Shown: piece by piece, positions 17,405 through 27,382 of the stretch | How the letters are laid out: every line of letters begins with the position of its first letter | Numbering within the stretch: the first letter of the stretch is position 1 | DNA from: Sphingobacterium sp. | GTDB lineage: Bacteria; Bacteroidota; Bacteroidia; Sphingobacteriales; Sphingobacteriaceae | DNA length: 64,000 nt | Direction of reading: 5' to 3' | Assembly: GCA_031286695.1 (NCBI GenBank) | Contig: JAITTY010000001.1 | Location: 62,001 to 126,000 of the forward strand | The notes under the pieces: generated by a model | What the model was told of the DNA's origin: nothing | The model's input: the letters and a program-made list of their open reading frames with translations, nothing else | Databases searched by the model: none | Position numbers and translations under genes: made by a program

Positions 17405-17845
17405 CTACTTTAATAGTTCTAAATGGGTGCTGATACCAATTCTATTCCACGCATTTATGGTAATAATCGCCATAATAATCTGTGCAATCTCCTTTTCCTC
17501 AAATATTTCTTTTGCTTTTTGGAAAGTGCCTTCTGTTAATCCTTTTTGATGTATCAATGTAATTTCTTCTGTCATCTCCAACAAAATCTGTTCTTCCTTA
17601 GTGAATAGATCCGTTTCTCGCCAGGCATTTAATAAAAATATCCGTTGTGGGGTTTCACCGTACTTCAGTGCATCCTTGGTGTGCATATCTAAGCAAAAGG
17701 CGCAACCGTTGATCTGTGAAGCACGTATTTTTATGAGTTCCTTCTGAATAGGGTTTAAAAAAATATCGTTGAGATATGTTTCCAATCCCATCATTGCCTT
17801 ATAGGCCGTTGCATCTACTTTTGCAATATTAAATCGTGTAGTCAT
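17405..17845 (-). CDS. AhpD-like carboxymuconolactone decarboxylase-family protein
   Basis: This 146-residue cytoplasmic protein has the CMD/AhpD motif with the redox pair and base: GCAFCLDMH (Cys48, Cys51, His55). Proteins of this kind act as alkylhydroperoxidases or thiol-disulfide redox proteins. I start at the ATG at 17845 (MTTRFNIAKV), which matches the family, rather than the ATG 15 codons earlier. It is flanked by unrelated genes and is followed by a terminator, so it seems monocistronic. The electron donor (in AhpD a lipoyl protein) is not identifiable here. Confidence 0.9.
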   Translation of the reverse strand: MTTRFNIAKVDATAYKAMMGLETYLNDIFLNPIQKELIKIRASQINGCAFCLDMHTKDALKYGETPQRIFLLNAWRETDLFTKEEQILLEMTEEITLIHQKGLTEGTFQKAKEIFEEKEIAQIIMAIITINAWNRIGISTHLELLK

Positions 17846-17969
17846 TGTTTTAAATTTTGATAAGACAAAGTTGCGATAAACATGCAACACAAAAGTTAAA
17901 CTGGTTTAAGAACGGAGATTTTACTTATGAATAAAATCCAACATACAATTGACCAATAAAGCGATCAGA

Positions 17970-18335
17970 CTAGGCTGATACAATCAGGTAATAGTTGTCG
18001 GGGTCTCGTAAGATAAATTGATCCTTCAGAGAGTTCTCGTTGTAATGTATATCTTTTTCTATAGCTGCATTTAGCAAAGTTGCATTTTCGAAAATTTGCT
18101 TTAAATTGTCTACTCTAAAGAATAATATGAATCCGTTTCCGGCATGTATTTGATCCCGCATAGTAGGGTGATCATGTTCACCCCATTTGTGTAAACAGAG
18201 AATGACAGTTCCGTTATCCGTGAGAATTTCAAATGTTTCTCCTCCATGTTGACTGGTACAGCCCAAAAGGCGTTGATAAAAGAGTGAACTTTTGGAAACA
18301 TTCTTTACCGCAATTATTGGCTCTGTTCGTGTCAT
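17970..18335 (-). CDS. VOC/glyoxalase-family protein
   Basis: This 121-residue protein has the vicinal oxygen chelate fold: two beta-alpha-beta-beta-beta modules with SLFYQRLLGCTSQHGGETFEIL near the N-terminus and a terminal DPDNYYLIVSA strand. Relatives include bleomycin-resistance and glyoxalase/dioxygenase domains. A metal-binding triad is not obvious: the N-terminal His is absent and the last strand has Leu where a metal-binding Glu is common. It may therefore be a binding rather than catalytic protein. It lies 25 bases from the glutaminase gene on the same strand and could be co-transcribed with it. Substrate unknown. Confidence 0.8.
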   Translation of the reverse strand: MTRTEPIIAVKNVSKSSLFYQRLLGCTSQHGGETFEILTDNGTVILCLHKWGEHDHPTMRDQIHAGNGFILFFRVDNLKQIFENATLLNAAIEKDIHYNENSLKDQFILRDPDNYYLIVSA

Positions 18336-18360
18336 ATGATTTCATTTAAAGCTTAGAAAT

Positions 18361-19392
18361 TTAATTAAAGAGGCTCAGCGATTTTTCTGTCACCAAATCC
18401 AAAATCATGCGGTATGCTGCTACAGAGTTGCCATGTTGATCCAAAGCTGGACTGTAAGCCCCTATACCCATTTTATTAGGAACACTTACGGTAATGCCAC
18501 CGCCAACACCCGATTTACTGGGCAGCCCTACCGTTCTGGCATATTCACCGCTGAATTCATACATCCCTGCAATAAGCATCTGTGATAAGATAAGCTGGGA
18601 TAAATTGGGATTATTGTATTGTTTATTTCCGTCATAACGGATGCAATGATTTGCGAAAAAGAAACCTATTTTAGCCAAATCCTCAGCGGTTATTTCAATA
18701 GAGCATTGCTTAAAATAATTATCGAGCTTATCTTCACCTTCACCATCAATAAGGCCGTTGTTGCGCATTAAATAAAACATTCCTCTATTTCTATGACCAG
18801 TCTCCCGTTCCGAATTGTATACGGATCTACTGTAATCAATTTTCTCATTATTCGTTATGAAACGAATCATATTGCGTATTTTAATAAAGGGATCTTCACC
18901 TGTTCCTTTAATCAAGGAAGTGGTTAATATCGCGCCAGCATTCATCATTGGATTGAGGGGCTTACCCGTGGTTTCTAAATTCGCAAAATGATTGAAAGGT
19001 TTGTCCGTGCCATAGTATCCCATTTTATTAAAAACATCTTGCTCGCCATTTTCCAATACGGCAACCATCAAGGAAACAATTTTTGAAATACTCTGTATTG
19101 TAAATCTTTGTTGTACATCTCCGATACTAACAATTGTTCCATCTGTATTTACAACCGAAAGTGCGACAGATGATGCATTGGCTTTACTTAATTCTGGGAT
19201 ATAATCAGCTACTTTACCTTCTTTGAATGACTGTCTATGTTTATCCAATATTTTATCCAATAGTGCTTTATCAATGATTGTACTTTTAGCAGCCTGCTGG
19301 TTTTGAATATTGTTTTGAGCAAAGGCTACGGGAATTGATCCGCAACATATCAAGCCTATAATACAGGCTACCAACCTCACATTTTTTCTCAT
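18361..19392 (-). CDS. glsA: Glutaminase A, exported
   Basis: This 343-residue protein is a serine-dependent glutaminase (L-glutamine to glutamate and ammonia) with the beta-lactamase-like fold. It has a cleavable signal peptide (residues 1-25, ending AFAQ), so it should act in the periplasm, unlike the cytoplasmic E. coli enzymes. Catalytic features include the SxxK motif in FTIQSISKIVS, GKPLNPMMNAGAI, and the C-terminal VGLPSKSGVGGGI. Length of the mature part agrees with the family (about 310). A periplasmic glutaminase suits a protein- and peptide-degrading bacterium. Preceded in the operon direction by the GHL10-like gene, with a terminator between them. Confidence 0.93.
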   Translation of the reverse strand: MRKNVRLVACIIGLICCGSIPVAFAQNNIQNQQAAKSTIIDKALLDKILDKHRQSFKEGKVADYIPELSKANASSVALSVVNTDGTIVSIGDVQQRFTIQSISKIVSLMVAVLENGEQDVFNKMGYYGTDKPFNHFANLETTGKPLNPMMNAGAILTTSLIKGTGEDPFIKIRNMIRFITNNEKIDYSRSVYNSERETGHRNRGMFYLMRNNGLIDGEGEDKLDNYFKQCSIEITAEDLAKIGFFFANHCIRYDGNKQYNNPNLSQLILSQMLIAGMYEFSGEYARTVGLPSKSGVGGGITVSVPNKMGIGAYSPALDQHGNSVAAYRMILDLVTEKSLSLFN

Positions 19393-19443
19393 TTTTTAAT
19401 TATTTATTCATCCCAAAGATAGGGAACAGTGTATGAAAAAGAA

Positions 19444-19478
19444 AAGAGGTGCTAAATATGTAAATGTTAGCACCTCTT
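19444..19478 (-). terminator. Terminator after the GHL10-like gene
   Basis: A 12-bp perfect stem (AAGAGGTGCTAA at 19444-19455 with its complement at 19467-19478) is followed on the minus strand by a T-rich run. Confidence 0.85.
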
Positions 19479-19491
19479 GGTAGGTCATCGT

Positions 19492-20883
19492 TTAGGCTGC
19501 ATTTGGAGCTGCGTCAACATTCCAGCCAGAGAGAATGCCACCATAAAAAAAGAAGGTGACATAGAAATTCTTTTTGCTAACCTTATCGGTTACAAGGTAT
19601 TTATGTGTAACATCATAAGCATCTATTTTTTTATACTTTGATAATACTATCGGGCCTGCGGAAGGGTTTTCCGAGCGGACTATTTCTTGTATCTTTTGAT
19701 TTATTAATTTCATAATACCCTCTTTTTTGAAAGGGTCATTTTCAATTTTCACATGCGCGGAGCGTATGAGGGTGCCATTATTTTGAGCTTTTCTTGCTTT
19801 TGCGGCAGTTGTATAGGCTCTGAATTTTTCCCTGATCTGAGGATCTTTTAAGCTATGGATCGTAAAAATAGAAATTCCCTGTGCACCATTATTTAGCGCC
19901 TCGTCCATATCGGTAAATATTTCCTCATTATTTTTAGCCATCAATCCACAATATAGGGTCGTATTTGCACCTTTATCCCGTACATTTTCTAGTGTGCAAT
20001 CTCTTATAAAGCTGGGATCTTCTGTATAAAAATTGCTGTATACCATAGGGAAAACAACATCCAAATTCCACTTACCCCAATCTTGGCGCACCATACGTGA
20101 TGCCATTTTTGGAGTCGGAAATGGAGATGCGGCCATTGTTTTACCATGGGAATGAACAATCTCTGCAATCATATTGGCGATATCTGTTATCTGATCGCTA
20201 CGAAATTGGCGCCATTTTAGGTCTTTCGATGGATCTTTTTGTGCACGAGGGTCATAACCATATTGTTTTTTAAATTTTTCTATAGCAATGGGGTGGTATC
20301 CGTAATCCCAAGCGGGATACTCGCGGTCCTGTACAATATTATATTTAGGCCAAAGAGTTGTAGGGAGAACAACATCCACATAACGATTGTAATCAATAGA
20401 GATACCCTCCAATCCCTCAACTTCACAATAGGATTCTATTTTTTTACGGATATACTCTTTTACTCCGGGAACGACAGGTGACAAAAATTTATAATAACCG
20501 ACGTATGCAGTGGTATCTGCGAGACTTTTTCCGTTGCGATTGACGCTAAACCAATCCGGATGTTCTTGGAGTATTTTATCTCTGTCGTGTTCCAAGTTCA
20601 TCGTCCAAAGCCACGCAATAACCTGGATGCCATATTTTTTTGCGATCGGAATAGCGACACGATACTCATCTGGGCTAGCAGCGTTTAGCATAACGCCATC
20701 GATTCCCAGATAGTTCATCTCACGGCAAATAGAATCAAAGTTTGTTTTGGCATTGTAGTCTAGCCAAGTCCAAAACATGGCTGGTTTTCCTTTTTCGTTG
20801 GCGAAAGTTGTCGATATGGAGAACCCCTGGATCATGAGGAGTACTATGCCAATAAAACAAATCTTGATTAATTTTTCTTTCAT
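19492..20883 (-). CDS. Secreted glycosyl hydrolase-like (GHL10 type) protein
   Basis: This 463-residue protein has a signal peptide (ending TFANE) and then a TIM-barrel domain (about residues 35-365) like the glycosyl hydrolase-like 10 family: FWTWLDYNAKTNFDSICREMNYLGIDGVML, VIAWLWTMN, GISIDYNRYVD, VVFPMVYSNFY. The Asp and Glu residues at strand ends (GISIDYNRY, EGLEGI) are candidates for catalysis. About 90 residues after the barrel form an extra domain of unknown type. Proteins of this family in Bacteroidota have been linked to cell-wall or polysaccharide metabolism but mostly lack a demonstrated substrate. It diverges from the porin gene across a 305-bp spacer. Confidence 0.8.
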   Translation of the reverse strand: MKEKLIKICFIGIVLLMIQGFSISTTFANEKGKPAMFWTWLDYNAKTNFDSICREMNYLGIDGVMLNAASPDEYRVAIPIAKKYGIQVIAWLWTMNLEHDRDKILQEHPDWFSVNRNGKSLADTTAYVGYYKFLSPVVPGVKEYIRKKIESYCEVEGLEGISIDYNRYVDVVLPTTLWPKYNIVQDREYPAWDYGYHPIAIEKFKKQYGYDPRAQKDPSKDLKWRQFRSDQITDIANMIAEIVHSHGKTMAASPFPTPKMASRMVRQDWGKWNLDVVFPMVYSNFYTEDPSFIRDCTLENVRDKGANTTLYCGLMAKNNEEIFTDMDEALNNGAQGISIFTIHSLKDPQIREKFRAYTTAAKARKAQNNGTLIRSAHVKIENDPFKKEGIMKLINQKIQEIVRSENPSAGPIVLSKYKKIDAYDVTHKYLVTDKVSKKNFYVTFFFYGGILSGWNVDAAPNAA

Positions 20884-21188
20884 AATATTTATTGATTCTA
20901 AGTTTCGCTTACCATAATTCGCACCAAGCTTTCCAATGCGTTTAATAACCCCTTAAAAGGTCAATCTGCTAACTGGAACTACGTTCGTCCGTGAAAATAC
21001 ATAAAAACACGGAATTATACCACCGCCGATTGTAATCGGTTTGATTTTCTTACAGTTATTAAATTATATTAAAATAACAAAACATTTTTTAATGCTATCT
21101 GTTGTTACTACATGACTCTATCAAAGGAGTAACATTATTGACAGTGAAAAGTGGGCTGGGCTACTAGCTAAGGACAAATTGTTTTGAT
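20884..21188. other. Intergenic spacer between divergent GHL10-like and porin genes
   Basis: These 305 bases hold no gene. The only structure I see is a near-palindrome, CCGATTGTAATCGG (21026-21039), which could be an operator for the dicarboxylate operon. No exact TAnnTTTG box was found before the porin gene. Confidence 0.5.
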
Positions 21189-22355
21189 ATGAAGAAATAC
21201 CATATTCCAATTTTTGTAGCATCTTTACTGGTTTGCAACCTGGTTAAAGGGCAGGAAGTAGGCTCTGTACAGCAAAGCAAAACGGATTCTATCCAACAAA
21301 CCAAAGATGATACGACTTATCCCAAACTTCAGGTGAAAGGATTATTTCAGGCTAGGTATCTTGTCAGTGGAACAAAGAATGTGGATGTTAATGGGCTGCA
21401 TCATAGTGATGGTTCAGGTACAGATAACAACTTTATGGTAAAGTACATGCGTGTGCAAATGCGTGCGCAAATTAGCAAACGTACGGAAGTAGCCGTCTTG
21501 GCAAACCTGGCTGATTTTAAAAGTGATCCAAAAACAAAGGTTCTTGAAAATGCCTATCTGAAGTATACGTTTAGTCCCAAATTGGCAATTACTGTGGGTC
21601 AATTTCGTCCTTGGTTTGGCATCGAAGAAACCTATCCAATTGACATCATCAAATCATTGGACTGGTCAAACCAATACCTTGAATTTGGGAAACTGGGATG
21701 GGCAAGTTTTCAGATCGGAGTAGCTGCTACAGGCGAGACTACGCTTGGGGAGATGCCTTTTAGCTACTCGCTATCCGTTGTGAATGGAAACGGAAAGAAT
21801 CAGGTTGTCGATAATGATAACGGAAAGCAATACGCTACGCGTCTTGTATTCGGCCTTTCAAAGAAGTATGGTGTTAATTTGGGCCTCAATGGTGGGATTG
21901 GTGAAGTCATGAAGAAACAGGTCCATGCATTAGGTGTTGATTTAACAGGTAATGTGAGTTTTGGCAGACGATGGAACCTCGATATGCAATTGGAAGCAAA
22001 GCAGGCGATAAATCATAACCTGTATTATTCTTTGGAGGAAAGTGCACGTACCTCTAAATTGAGCGATTACCTTGTACGTGGTATTTATTTTCTGCCAAAC
22101 TTACGGTATGAAGTCAACTATTTTAATCTAAGCGCTTTTGAACTATCTTGTCGATACGAATATATCGATCCAAATTATAAACTTAATGCAAATGCACGTC
22201 AAACATATACCCCTATGTTTGGGTTGGAATTTTTAAAGAATTATGGTGCAAGGATACAGCTTGGCCTCCAGTTAGACCGCTATAAAAAACAAACAGAGAA
22301 TACCAGTGAATTTAATAAGAACTTATTTATTGTTCAAGTACAAAGTCGATTCTAA
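21189..22355 (+). CDS. OprO/OprP-type (phosphate-selective-like) porin
   Basis: This 388-residue protein has a signal peptide (ending VKGQ) and a beta-barrel of alternating amphipathic strands with a terminal phenylalanine (QVQSRF), typical of outer membrane insertion. Segments such as VKYMRVQMRAQISKRTEVAV and LAITVGQFRPWFGIEETYP match the phosphate-selective porin O/P family. In Bacteroidota such porins accompany anion or dicarboxylate transport. Here the next four genes are a dicarboxylate transporter and succinate dehydrogenase, so the natural inference is that it lets C4-dicarboxylates or similar anions through the outer membrane. The gap to the transporter is 20 bases. Confidence 0.85.
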   Translation: MKKYHIPIFVASLLVCNLVKGQEVGSVQQSKTDSIQQTKDDTTYPKLQVKGLFQARYLVSGTKNVDVNGLHHSDGSGTDNNFMVKYMRVQMRAQISKRTEVAVLANLADFKSDPKTKVLENAYLKYTFSPKLAITVGQFRPWFGIEETYPIDIIKSLDWSNQYLEFGKLGWASFQIGVAATGETTLGEMPFSYSLSVVNGNGKNQVVDNDNGKQYATRLVFGLSKKYGVNLGLNGGIGEVMKKQVHALGVDLTGNVSFGRRWNLDMQLEAKQAINHNLYYSLEESARTSKLSDYLVRGIYFLPNLRYEVNYFNLSAFELSCRYEYIDPNYKLNANARQTYTPMFGLEFLKNYGARIQLGLQLDRYKKQTENTSEFNKNLFIVQVQSRF

Positions 22356-22375
22356 TCCATTAAACCACGTTTATT

Positions 22376-23806
22376 ATGAAAGAAATCAATATAAAAAATG
22401 TAGCTATCACTTTTGTTGTAGCACTCATTTTATGGTTTATCCCCATACCTAAAGGTGTCAGTCCCGAGGCTTGGCATTTATTTGCAATTTTTGCTGCGAC
22501 CATCCTTGGGATTATTTTAAAAGCGGCTCCAATGGGTACGATGTGTATGATGGCGATTGCATTTACGGCGTTGACACAAGTTTTAGCGCCAGGAGATGCA
22601 GGTAAGTCTATCAGTAAGGCGCTGACCGGTTTCGGTGACAAAGTTATTTGGTTGATTGGTATTTCGTTTTTTATTGCGCGCGGTTTCATTAAAACTGGCT
22701 TGGGAAATAGAATCGCATTTCTTTTTATTCGTGTTTTTGGAAAGAGCTCCTTGGGACTAGCTTACGGATTGGGGCTTGCCGACGTTTGTCTAGCTCCAGC
22801 AATCCCCAGTAACACAGCCCGGGGAGGTGGAATTATCTATCCAATCATGAAATCTATGGCTATCAGTTTTGATTCCATTCCCGATCAGCCAGAAACACAT
22901 CGGAAGCTAGGATCTTATCTAACTTTAAATAGTTATTATATGAATCTAATCGCTTCTTCGATGTTTCTGACAGGAACAGCCAGCAATCCAATGTGTCAAA
23001 AGTTTGCTGCGAATCTGGGGATTGATATTACCTGGATGTCCTGGGCGGTAGCTGGATTTGTACCTGGTCTCGTTGCATTTTTTGTCGTTCCACTTGTCCT
23101 TTATAAATTATATCCACCTGAATTAAAAAAAACAGGGGATGCACCAAAGATGGCTGCCCAGAAATTAAAAGAGATGGGGCCAATTTCCAGAAATGAGTGG
23201 TTAATGTTGCTAGCATTCTTTATTTTGTTGGCACTATGGATTTTTGGTGGATCGTTTTCTATTGATGCTACAACGACGGCTTTTATAGGTTTAACGCTAC
23301 TTTTACTAACTTCTGTATTGACCTGGGAGGATGTTAAAGCAGAAAAAGGCGCTTGGGATACTATTGTTTGGTTTGCTGTTTTGGTCATGATGGCCAGTTC
23401 ATTAAACGAATTGGGATTCATCGGCTGGTTTAGTGATTTAATTAAAGTACAGATCGGTGATTTGAGCTGGCAAATAGCCTTTCCTGTCATCATTCTTGTT
23501 TACTTCTTTAGTCACTACATTTTTGCCAGTGCAACTGCCCATGTAGCAGCGATGTATGCCGCTTTGTTGGGGGTCGGTGTTTCTTTAGGTATTCCACCTA
23601 TGTTGCTTGCCATGATGCTCGGATTTTTAGGCTCTATCTATGGTGTATTAACACATTATGGTCATGGCCCTGCACCGGTATTCTTTGGAAGTGGTTATGT
23701 TGATTTAAAATCATGGTGGCTACGTGGATTGGAAATCGGTATCGTATTATTGGTGATTTATATGGGTGTAGGCGGACTGTGGATGAAAGTTATTGGCTAT
23801 TATTAA
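22376..23806 (+). CDS. DASS-family (DiT1-like) sodium/dicarboxylate anion transporter
   Basis: This 476-residue inner membrane protein has about twelve membrane segments and resembles the divalent anion:Na+ symporter family (SLC13/CitT/DiT1). Signature segments are SNTARGGGIIYPIMKSMA, the TGTASNPM motif and a symmetry-related SATAHVAAMYAALLGV. Family members carry succinate, malate, fumarate, 2-oxoglutarate, citrate or tartrate, either with sodium or by antiport. Because it is followed by sdhCAB and preceded by a porin with 15-20 base gaps, succinate, fumarate or malate is the likely cargo. The exact anion and whether it is symport or exchange cannot be decided. Confidence 0.9.
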   Translation: MKEINIKNVAITFVVALILWFIPIPKGVSPEAWHLFAIFAATILGIILKAAPMGTMCMMAIAFTALTQVLAPGDAGKSISKALTGFGDKVIWLIGISFFIARGFIKTGLGNRIAFLFIRVFGKSSLGLAYGLGLADVCLAPAIPSNTARGGGIIYPIMKSMAISFDSIPDQPETHRKLGSYLTLNSYYMNLIASSMFLTGTASNPMCQKFAANLGIDITWMSWAVAGFVPGLVAFFVVPLVLYKLYPPELKKTGDAPKMAAQKLKEMGPISRNEWLMLLAFFILLALWIFGGSFSIDATTTAFIGLTLLLLTSVLTWEDVKAEKGAWDTIVWFAVLVMMASSLNELGFIGWFSDLIKVQIGDLSWQIAFPVIILVYFFSHYIFASATAHVAAMYAALLGVGVSLGIPPMLLAMMLGFLGSIYGVLTHYGHGPAPVFFGSGYVDLKSWWLRGLEIGIVLLVIYMGVGGLWMKVIGYY

Positions 23807-23821
23807 AATCAGGACTTTATT

Positions 23822-24478
23822 ATGTTATCTACTTTGTCAAAAAAGATGCTTATGTGTCTGACCGGATTGTTTTTAGCTTTCTTTTTGCTAATTCACTTTC
23901 TAGGAAACTTACAGTTATTCCTACCGCAGGAACAGGCACATTTACAGTTTAATGCTTACTCACATTTTTTAGCTGGTAATATCTTGATTAAAATCATCTC
24001 GTATGTACTTTATGCCAGTATTATTCTTCATGCCTTAGATGGTCTTGTTATTACCTTAAAAAATAAAAGGGCAGGTGCTGTTTATAAATCGGATCATCGC
24101 GGAAGAGCAAGCAAATGGTATTCGCGTAATATGGGAATTTTAGGTACTATAATTCTCATCTTCTTAGTTATCCATTTTCAGAATTTTTGGTATGTATACA
24201 AGTTTGGCGCTCCTCCACTTGATGAACGCGGCAACAAGGATTTATATGTGCTTGTAATCGAGGTTTTTCAGCAATGGTGGTATGTCCTTATTTACGTCTT
24301 GTCTATGGTGGCTTTATGCTATCATCTTGTTCACGGTATACATAGTGCAATTCGAACCTTGGGATTGTATCATCCAAAATTTGTAAAATGGTTTAAGATC
24401 GTTGGGATTGGTTATTCGGTCATTATAAGTATGGGATTTGCAATGATGCCTATTTATATATTCTTTACAATAAAATAA
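23822..24478 (+). CDS. sdhC: Succinate dehydrogenase/fumarate reductase cytochrome b (b558 family)
   Basis: This 218-residue protein has five membrane segments and belongs to the b558-type SdhC/FrdC family (five-helix diheme subunit), with conserved histidines in LLIHFLGNLQLF, IILHALDGLV, VIHFQNFWYV and YHLVHGIHSAIR that would ligate two hemes. It anchors the FAD and Fe-S subunits encoded by the next two genes and passes electrons to or from menaquinone. The gap to the transporter is 15 bases and to sdhA 12 bases. The order C-A-B is usual for Bacteroidota. Confidence 0.92.
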   Translation: MLSTLSKKMLMCLTGLFLAFFLLIHFLGNLQLFLPQEQAHLQFNAYSHFLAGNILIKIISYVLYASIILHALDGLVITLKNKRAGAVYKSDHRGRASKWYSRNMGILGTIILIFLVIHFQNFWYVYKFGAPPLDERGNKDLYVLVIEVFQQWWYVLIYVLSMVALCYHLVHGIHSAIRTLGLYHPKFVKWFKIVGIGYSVIISMGFAMMPIYIFFTIK

Positions 24479-24490
24479 GGGAGAGAAATC

Positions 24491-26407
24491 ATGATTTTAA
24501 ATTCGAAAATACCGGAAGGACCATTGGATGAAAAATGGACACGCTATAAGAAGACTGCCAAATTAGTTAATCCTGCCAATCGAAAAAAATTGGATGTTAT
24601 TGTAATCGGTACCGGATTGGCCGGTAGCTCTATTGCAGCTTCCCTTGGGGAGATGGGGTATCAAGTTAAATCCTTTTGTTTTCAGGACAGTCCGAGACGA
24701 GCACATTCCGTGGCTGCTCAAGGTGGGGTAAATGCGGCAAAGAATTATAAGAATGATGGTGACAGTGTCTACCGGATGTTTGTTGATACCTTAAAAGGGG
24801 GAGATTTTCGCGCCCGGGAAGCAAATGTATACCGTATGGCAGAATGCTCACTAAATTTGATCGATCAAGCCGTAGCCCAGGGTGTTCCATTTGGGCGAGA
24901 ATATGGGGGCTATTTAAACAATCGCTCTTTTGGTGGAGTACAGGTCAGCCGTACCTTCTATGCAAGAGGTCAAACTGGACAACAGCTCCTTTTGGGAGCG
25001 TATCAAGCGCTTATGCGTCAGGTAGGTAAAGGTACAGTAGAACTTTTTGCCAGGCACGAGATGCTGGATATTGTTGTTATAGACGGAAAAACACGTGGAG
25101 TTATCGTACGTAATTTAGATACTGGTGAAATTGAACGACATGCCGCCCACACAGTCATATTAGCGACAGGAGGATATGGTAAGATATATTATCTATCGAC
25201 CTTGGCGATGGGATGTAACGGTTCCGCAATCTGGCGGGCACATAAGAAAGGTGCATTAATGGCTTCTCCTAGCTGGATCCAGATCCATCCAACTTCGTTG
25301 CCACAATCTGGAGATTATCAGTCTAAATTGACATTAATGTCAGAATCGTTGCGTAATGACGGAAGGATTTGGGTGCCCTTAAAACAGGATGAATCACGAG
25401 AACCTAATGCTATTCCTGAAGAAGAAAGAGATTACTATTTAGAACGTCGTTATCCGGCATTTGGTAATCTTGCTCCAAGGGACATTTCATCTCGAGCGGC
25501 CAAAGAACGGATTGATGCTGGCTTTGGGATTGGTCCACTTAAAAATGCAGTTTATCTTGATTTTGCAAAAGCTATTCGAGAACAAGGGAAACAGAAAATA
25601 CAAGAGAAGTATGGTAATCTATTCGATATGTACGAAAAGATAACTGGATATGATGCTTATAAGGAGCCGATGATGATCTCGCCATCTGCGCATTTCTCTA
25701 TGGGTGGACTGTGGGTGGACTATGAACTAATGACGAGCCTACCGGGTTTATTTGCTTTAGGGGAGGCTAATTTTGCGGATCACGGAGCCAATAGGCTTGG
25801 TGCAAATTCGCTACTTCAGGCATCTGTAGACGGGTATTTTATTGCTCCTTACACCATCGCCAATTACTTGGCGAATGAAATTCATACGGGTAAGATTTCA
25901 ACGGATCATATCGAGTTTGACCGTGCTGAAGAACAGGTTAGAAAGCAGATCGAAATGTTTCTAAACATTAAAGGCAGCAAAACTGTCGATTATTTTCATA
26001 AAACACTGGGTAAGCTACTTTACGATTATTGCGGTCTCGCACGGAACGAAAAAGGACTTCGTTATGCTATTGGAGAGATTAAAAAACTCAAACAGGAATT
26101 TTTTAAGGAGGTGATCGTCAGTGGTGGAGCCAACACCTTAAATACGGAACTAGAAAAAGCGGGGCGTGTAGCAGATTATTTTGAAATTGGAGAATTGATG
26201 TGTTATGACGCATTGACACGAAATGAGTCCTGTGGAGCACATTTTCGCGAGGAATATCAAACTGCGGATGGGGAAGCGTTAAGAAATGATGCTGAATACC
26301 AATTTATCTCTGCATGGTCCTGGAAGGGCGAAAATGAAGAACCTGAGCTGATCAGGGAGCCACTGACTTTTGAAGAGATACAACCAACTGTAAGGAGCTA
26401 CAAATAA
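24491..26407 (+). CDS. sdhA: Succinate dehydrogenase/fumarate reductase flavoprotein subunit
   Basis: This 638-residue protein is the catalytic flavoprotein. It starts with a FAD Rossmann motif (IGTGLAGSS, residue ~37), then [16 protein letters not shown], where the histidine (about residue 72) binds FAD covalently. Substrate-binding segments include [39 protein letters not shown] and, near the C-terminus, the fumarate reductase-type helical domain with [14 protein letters not shown]. It catalyses succinate to fumarate, or the reverse. The gene has a weak purine-rich site GGGAG before its ATG. It is part of the run porin-DASS-sdhCAB. Confidence 0.95.
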   Translation: MILNSKIPEGPLDEKWTRYKKTAKLVNPANRKKLDVIVIGTGLAGSSIAASLGEMGYQVKSFCFQDSPRRAHSVAAQGGVNAAKNYKNDGDSVYRMFVDTLKGGDFRAREANVYRMAECSLNLIDQAVAQGVPFGREYGGYLNNRSFGGVQVSRTFYARGQTGQQLLLGAYQALMRQVGKGTVELFARHEMLDIVVIDGKTRGVIVRNLDTGEIERHAAHTVILATGGYGKIYYLSTLAMGCNGSAIWRAHKKGALMASPSWIQIHPTSLPQSGDYQSKLTLMSESLRNDGRIWVPLKQDESREPNAIPEEERDYYLERRYPAFGNLAPRDISSRAAKERIDAGFGIGPLKNAVYLDFAKAIREQGKQKIQEKYGNLFDMYEKITGYDAYKEPMMISPSAHFSMGGLWVDYELMTSLPGLFALGEANFADHGANRLGANSLLQASVDGYFIAPYTIANYLANEIHTGKISTDHIEFDRAEEQVRKQIEMFLNIKGSKTVDYFHKTLGKLLYDYCGLARNEKGLRYAIGEIKKLKQEFFKEVIVSGGANTLNTELEKAGRVADYFEIGELMCYDALTRNESCGAHFREEYQTADGEALRNDAEYQFISAWSWKGENEEPELIREPLTFEEIQPTVRSYK

Positions 26408-26418
26408 AAGGAACGATT

Positions 26419-27168
26419 ATGGATTTACATCTTAAAATATGGCGGCAAAAGGATCGGAATGCTGCAGGCAAATTAGAGACTTACACATTAACTGACCTTA
26501 ATCCGCATATGTCATTTCTGGAAATGTTAGATACATTAAATGAGCAGCTTATCACGCATGGGGAAGAGCCTGTGGAGTTCGATCATGATTGTCGCGAAGG
26601 GATTTGTGGACAGTGCGGAATGATGATCAATGGAATTGCACATGGTCCTCTTAAACATACAACTACTTGTCAGCTGCATTTACGTTCATTTAAGGATAAA
26701 GATACTATTACCATTGAGCCTTTTCGTTCAGCAGCATTTCAGGTAAAAAAAGATTTGAAAGTGGATAGGTCGGCTTTTGATCGTATTATTTCCTCAGGGG
26801 GATTTGTCTCCATTAATACAGGCCAGGCTCCAGACGCAACGGTCATTCCAATTTCTCATGAGCTGGCAGAATCGGCATTTGACTCCGCAGCTTGTATAGG
26901 CTGTGGTGCCTGTGTGGCGACTTGTAAAAATGGTAGTGCAGCTCTATTTACCGCTGCAAAGATTACCCATATGGCCCTTTTGCCCCAGGGAAAGGAAGAG
27001 CGTAACCAGCGGGTTTTGAGTATGGTCAAACAGATGGATAAGGAATCCTTTGGTCATTGTTCGAATACGGAAGCCTGTGAAGTAGAGTGTCCACAAGGGA
27101 TATCAGTTTTGAATATCGCTAGGATGAATTTTGAGTATAACAAGGCGTTATTTTTTAACAAGAAGTAA
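26419..27168 (+). CDS. sdhB: Succinate dehydrogenase/fumarate reductase iron-sulfur subunit
   Basis: This 249-residue protein carries the three clusters that link flavin to heme. The [2Fe-2S] cysteines are in CREGICGQC with a later TTCQLHL. The [4Fe-4S] set is [11 protein letters not shown], and the third cluster uses the [11 protein letters not shown] region. It follows sdhA by 11 bases and ends the run of genes. No clear T-tract terminator follows, though hairpins occur in the spacer. Confidence 0.94.
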   Translation: MDLHLKIWRQKDRNAAGKLETYTLTDLNPHMSFLEMLDTLNEQLITHGEEPVEFDHDCREGICGQCGMMINGIAHGPLKHTTTCQLHLRSFKDKDTITIEPFRSAAFQVKKDLKVDRSAFDRIISSGGFVSINTGQAPDATVIPISHELAESAFDSAACIGCGACVATCKNGSAALFTAAKITHMALLPQGKEERNQRVLSMVKQMDKESFGHCSNTEACEVECPQGISVLNIARMNFEYNKALFFNKK

Positions 27169-27208
27169 GAGAAGGCTTTGCGTAGAACATTGCAAAAGTG
27201 GCACGATT

Positions 27209-27290
27209 GTTTCTAATGTAGGATTTAGATTTAGAAACCACAGCCATCAGAAAGCCGCTACATCGTATTGAATCTGCGGGATCTTATCCC
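27209..27290. repeat. Two short inverted repeats in the sdhB-deacetylase spacer
   Basis: GTTTCTAA (27209-27216) is inverted at 27231-27238, and GGGAT-CTT-ATCCC forms a hairpin at 27278-27290. Neither is followed by a T run, so they are weak terminator candidates or processing signals for the sdh transcript. Confidence 0.35.
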
Positions 27291-27318
27291 TGAAAATGGG
27301 GATTTGTATTATTTTATG

Positions 27319-27348
27319 GTTGAGAAAAGGGTTTTTGTATTAATTTTG
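27319..27348 (+). promoter_or_regulatory. Candidate promoter for the polysaccharide deacetylase gene
   Basis: GTTG (27319-27322), 18 bases, TAATTTTG (27341-27348) is close to the Bacteroidota consensus; the -7 box is exact, and the ATG is 34 bases downstream. Confidence 0.45.
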
Positions 27349-27382
27349 AAAAAAGAAACTCATTAAAGTTATAGCGATTGAT

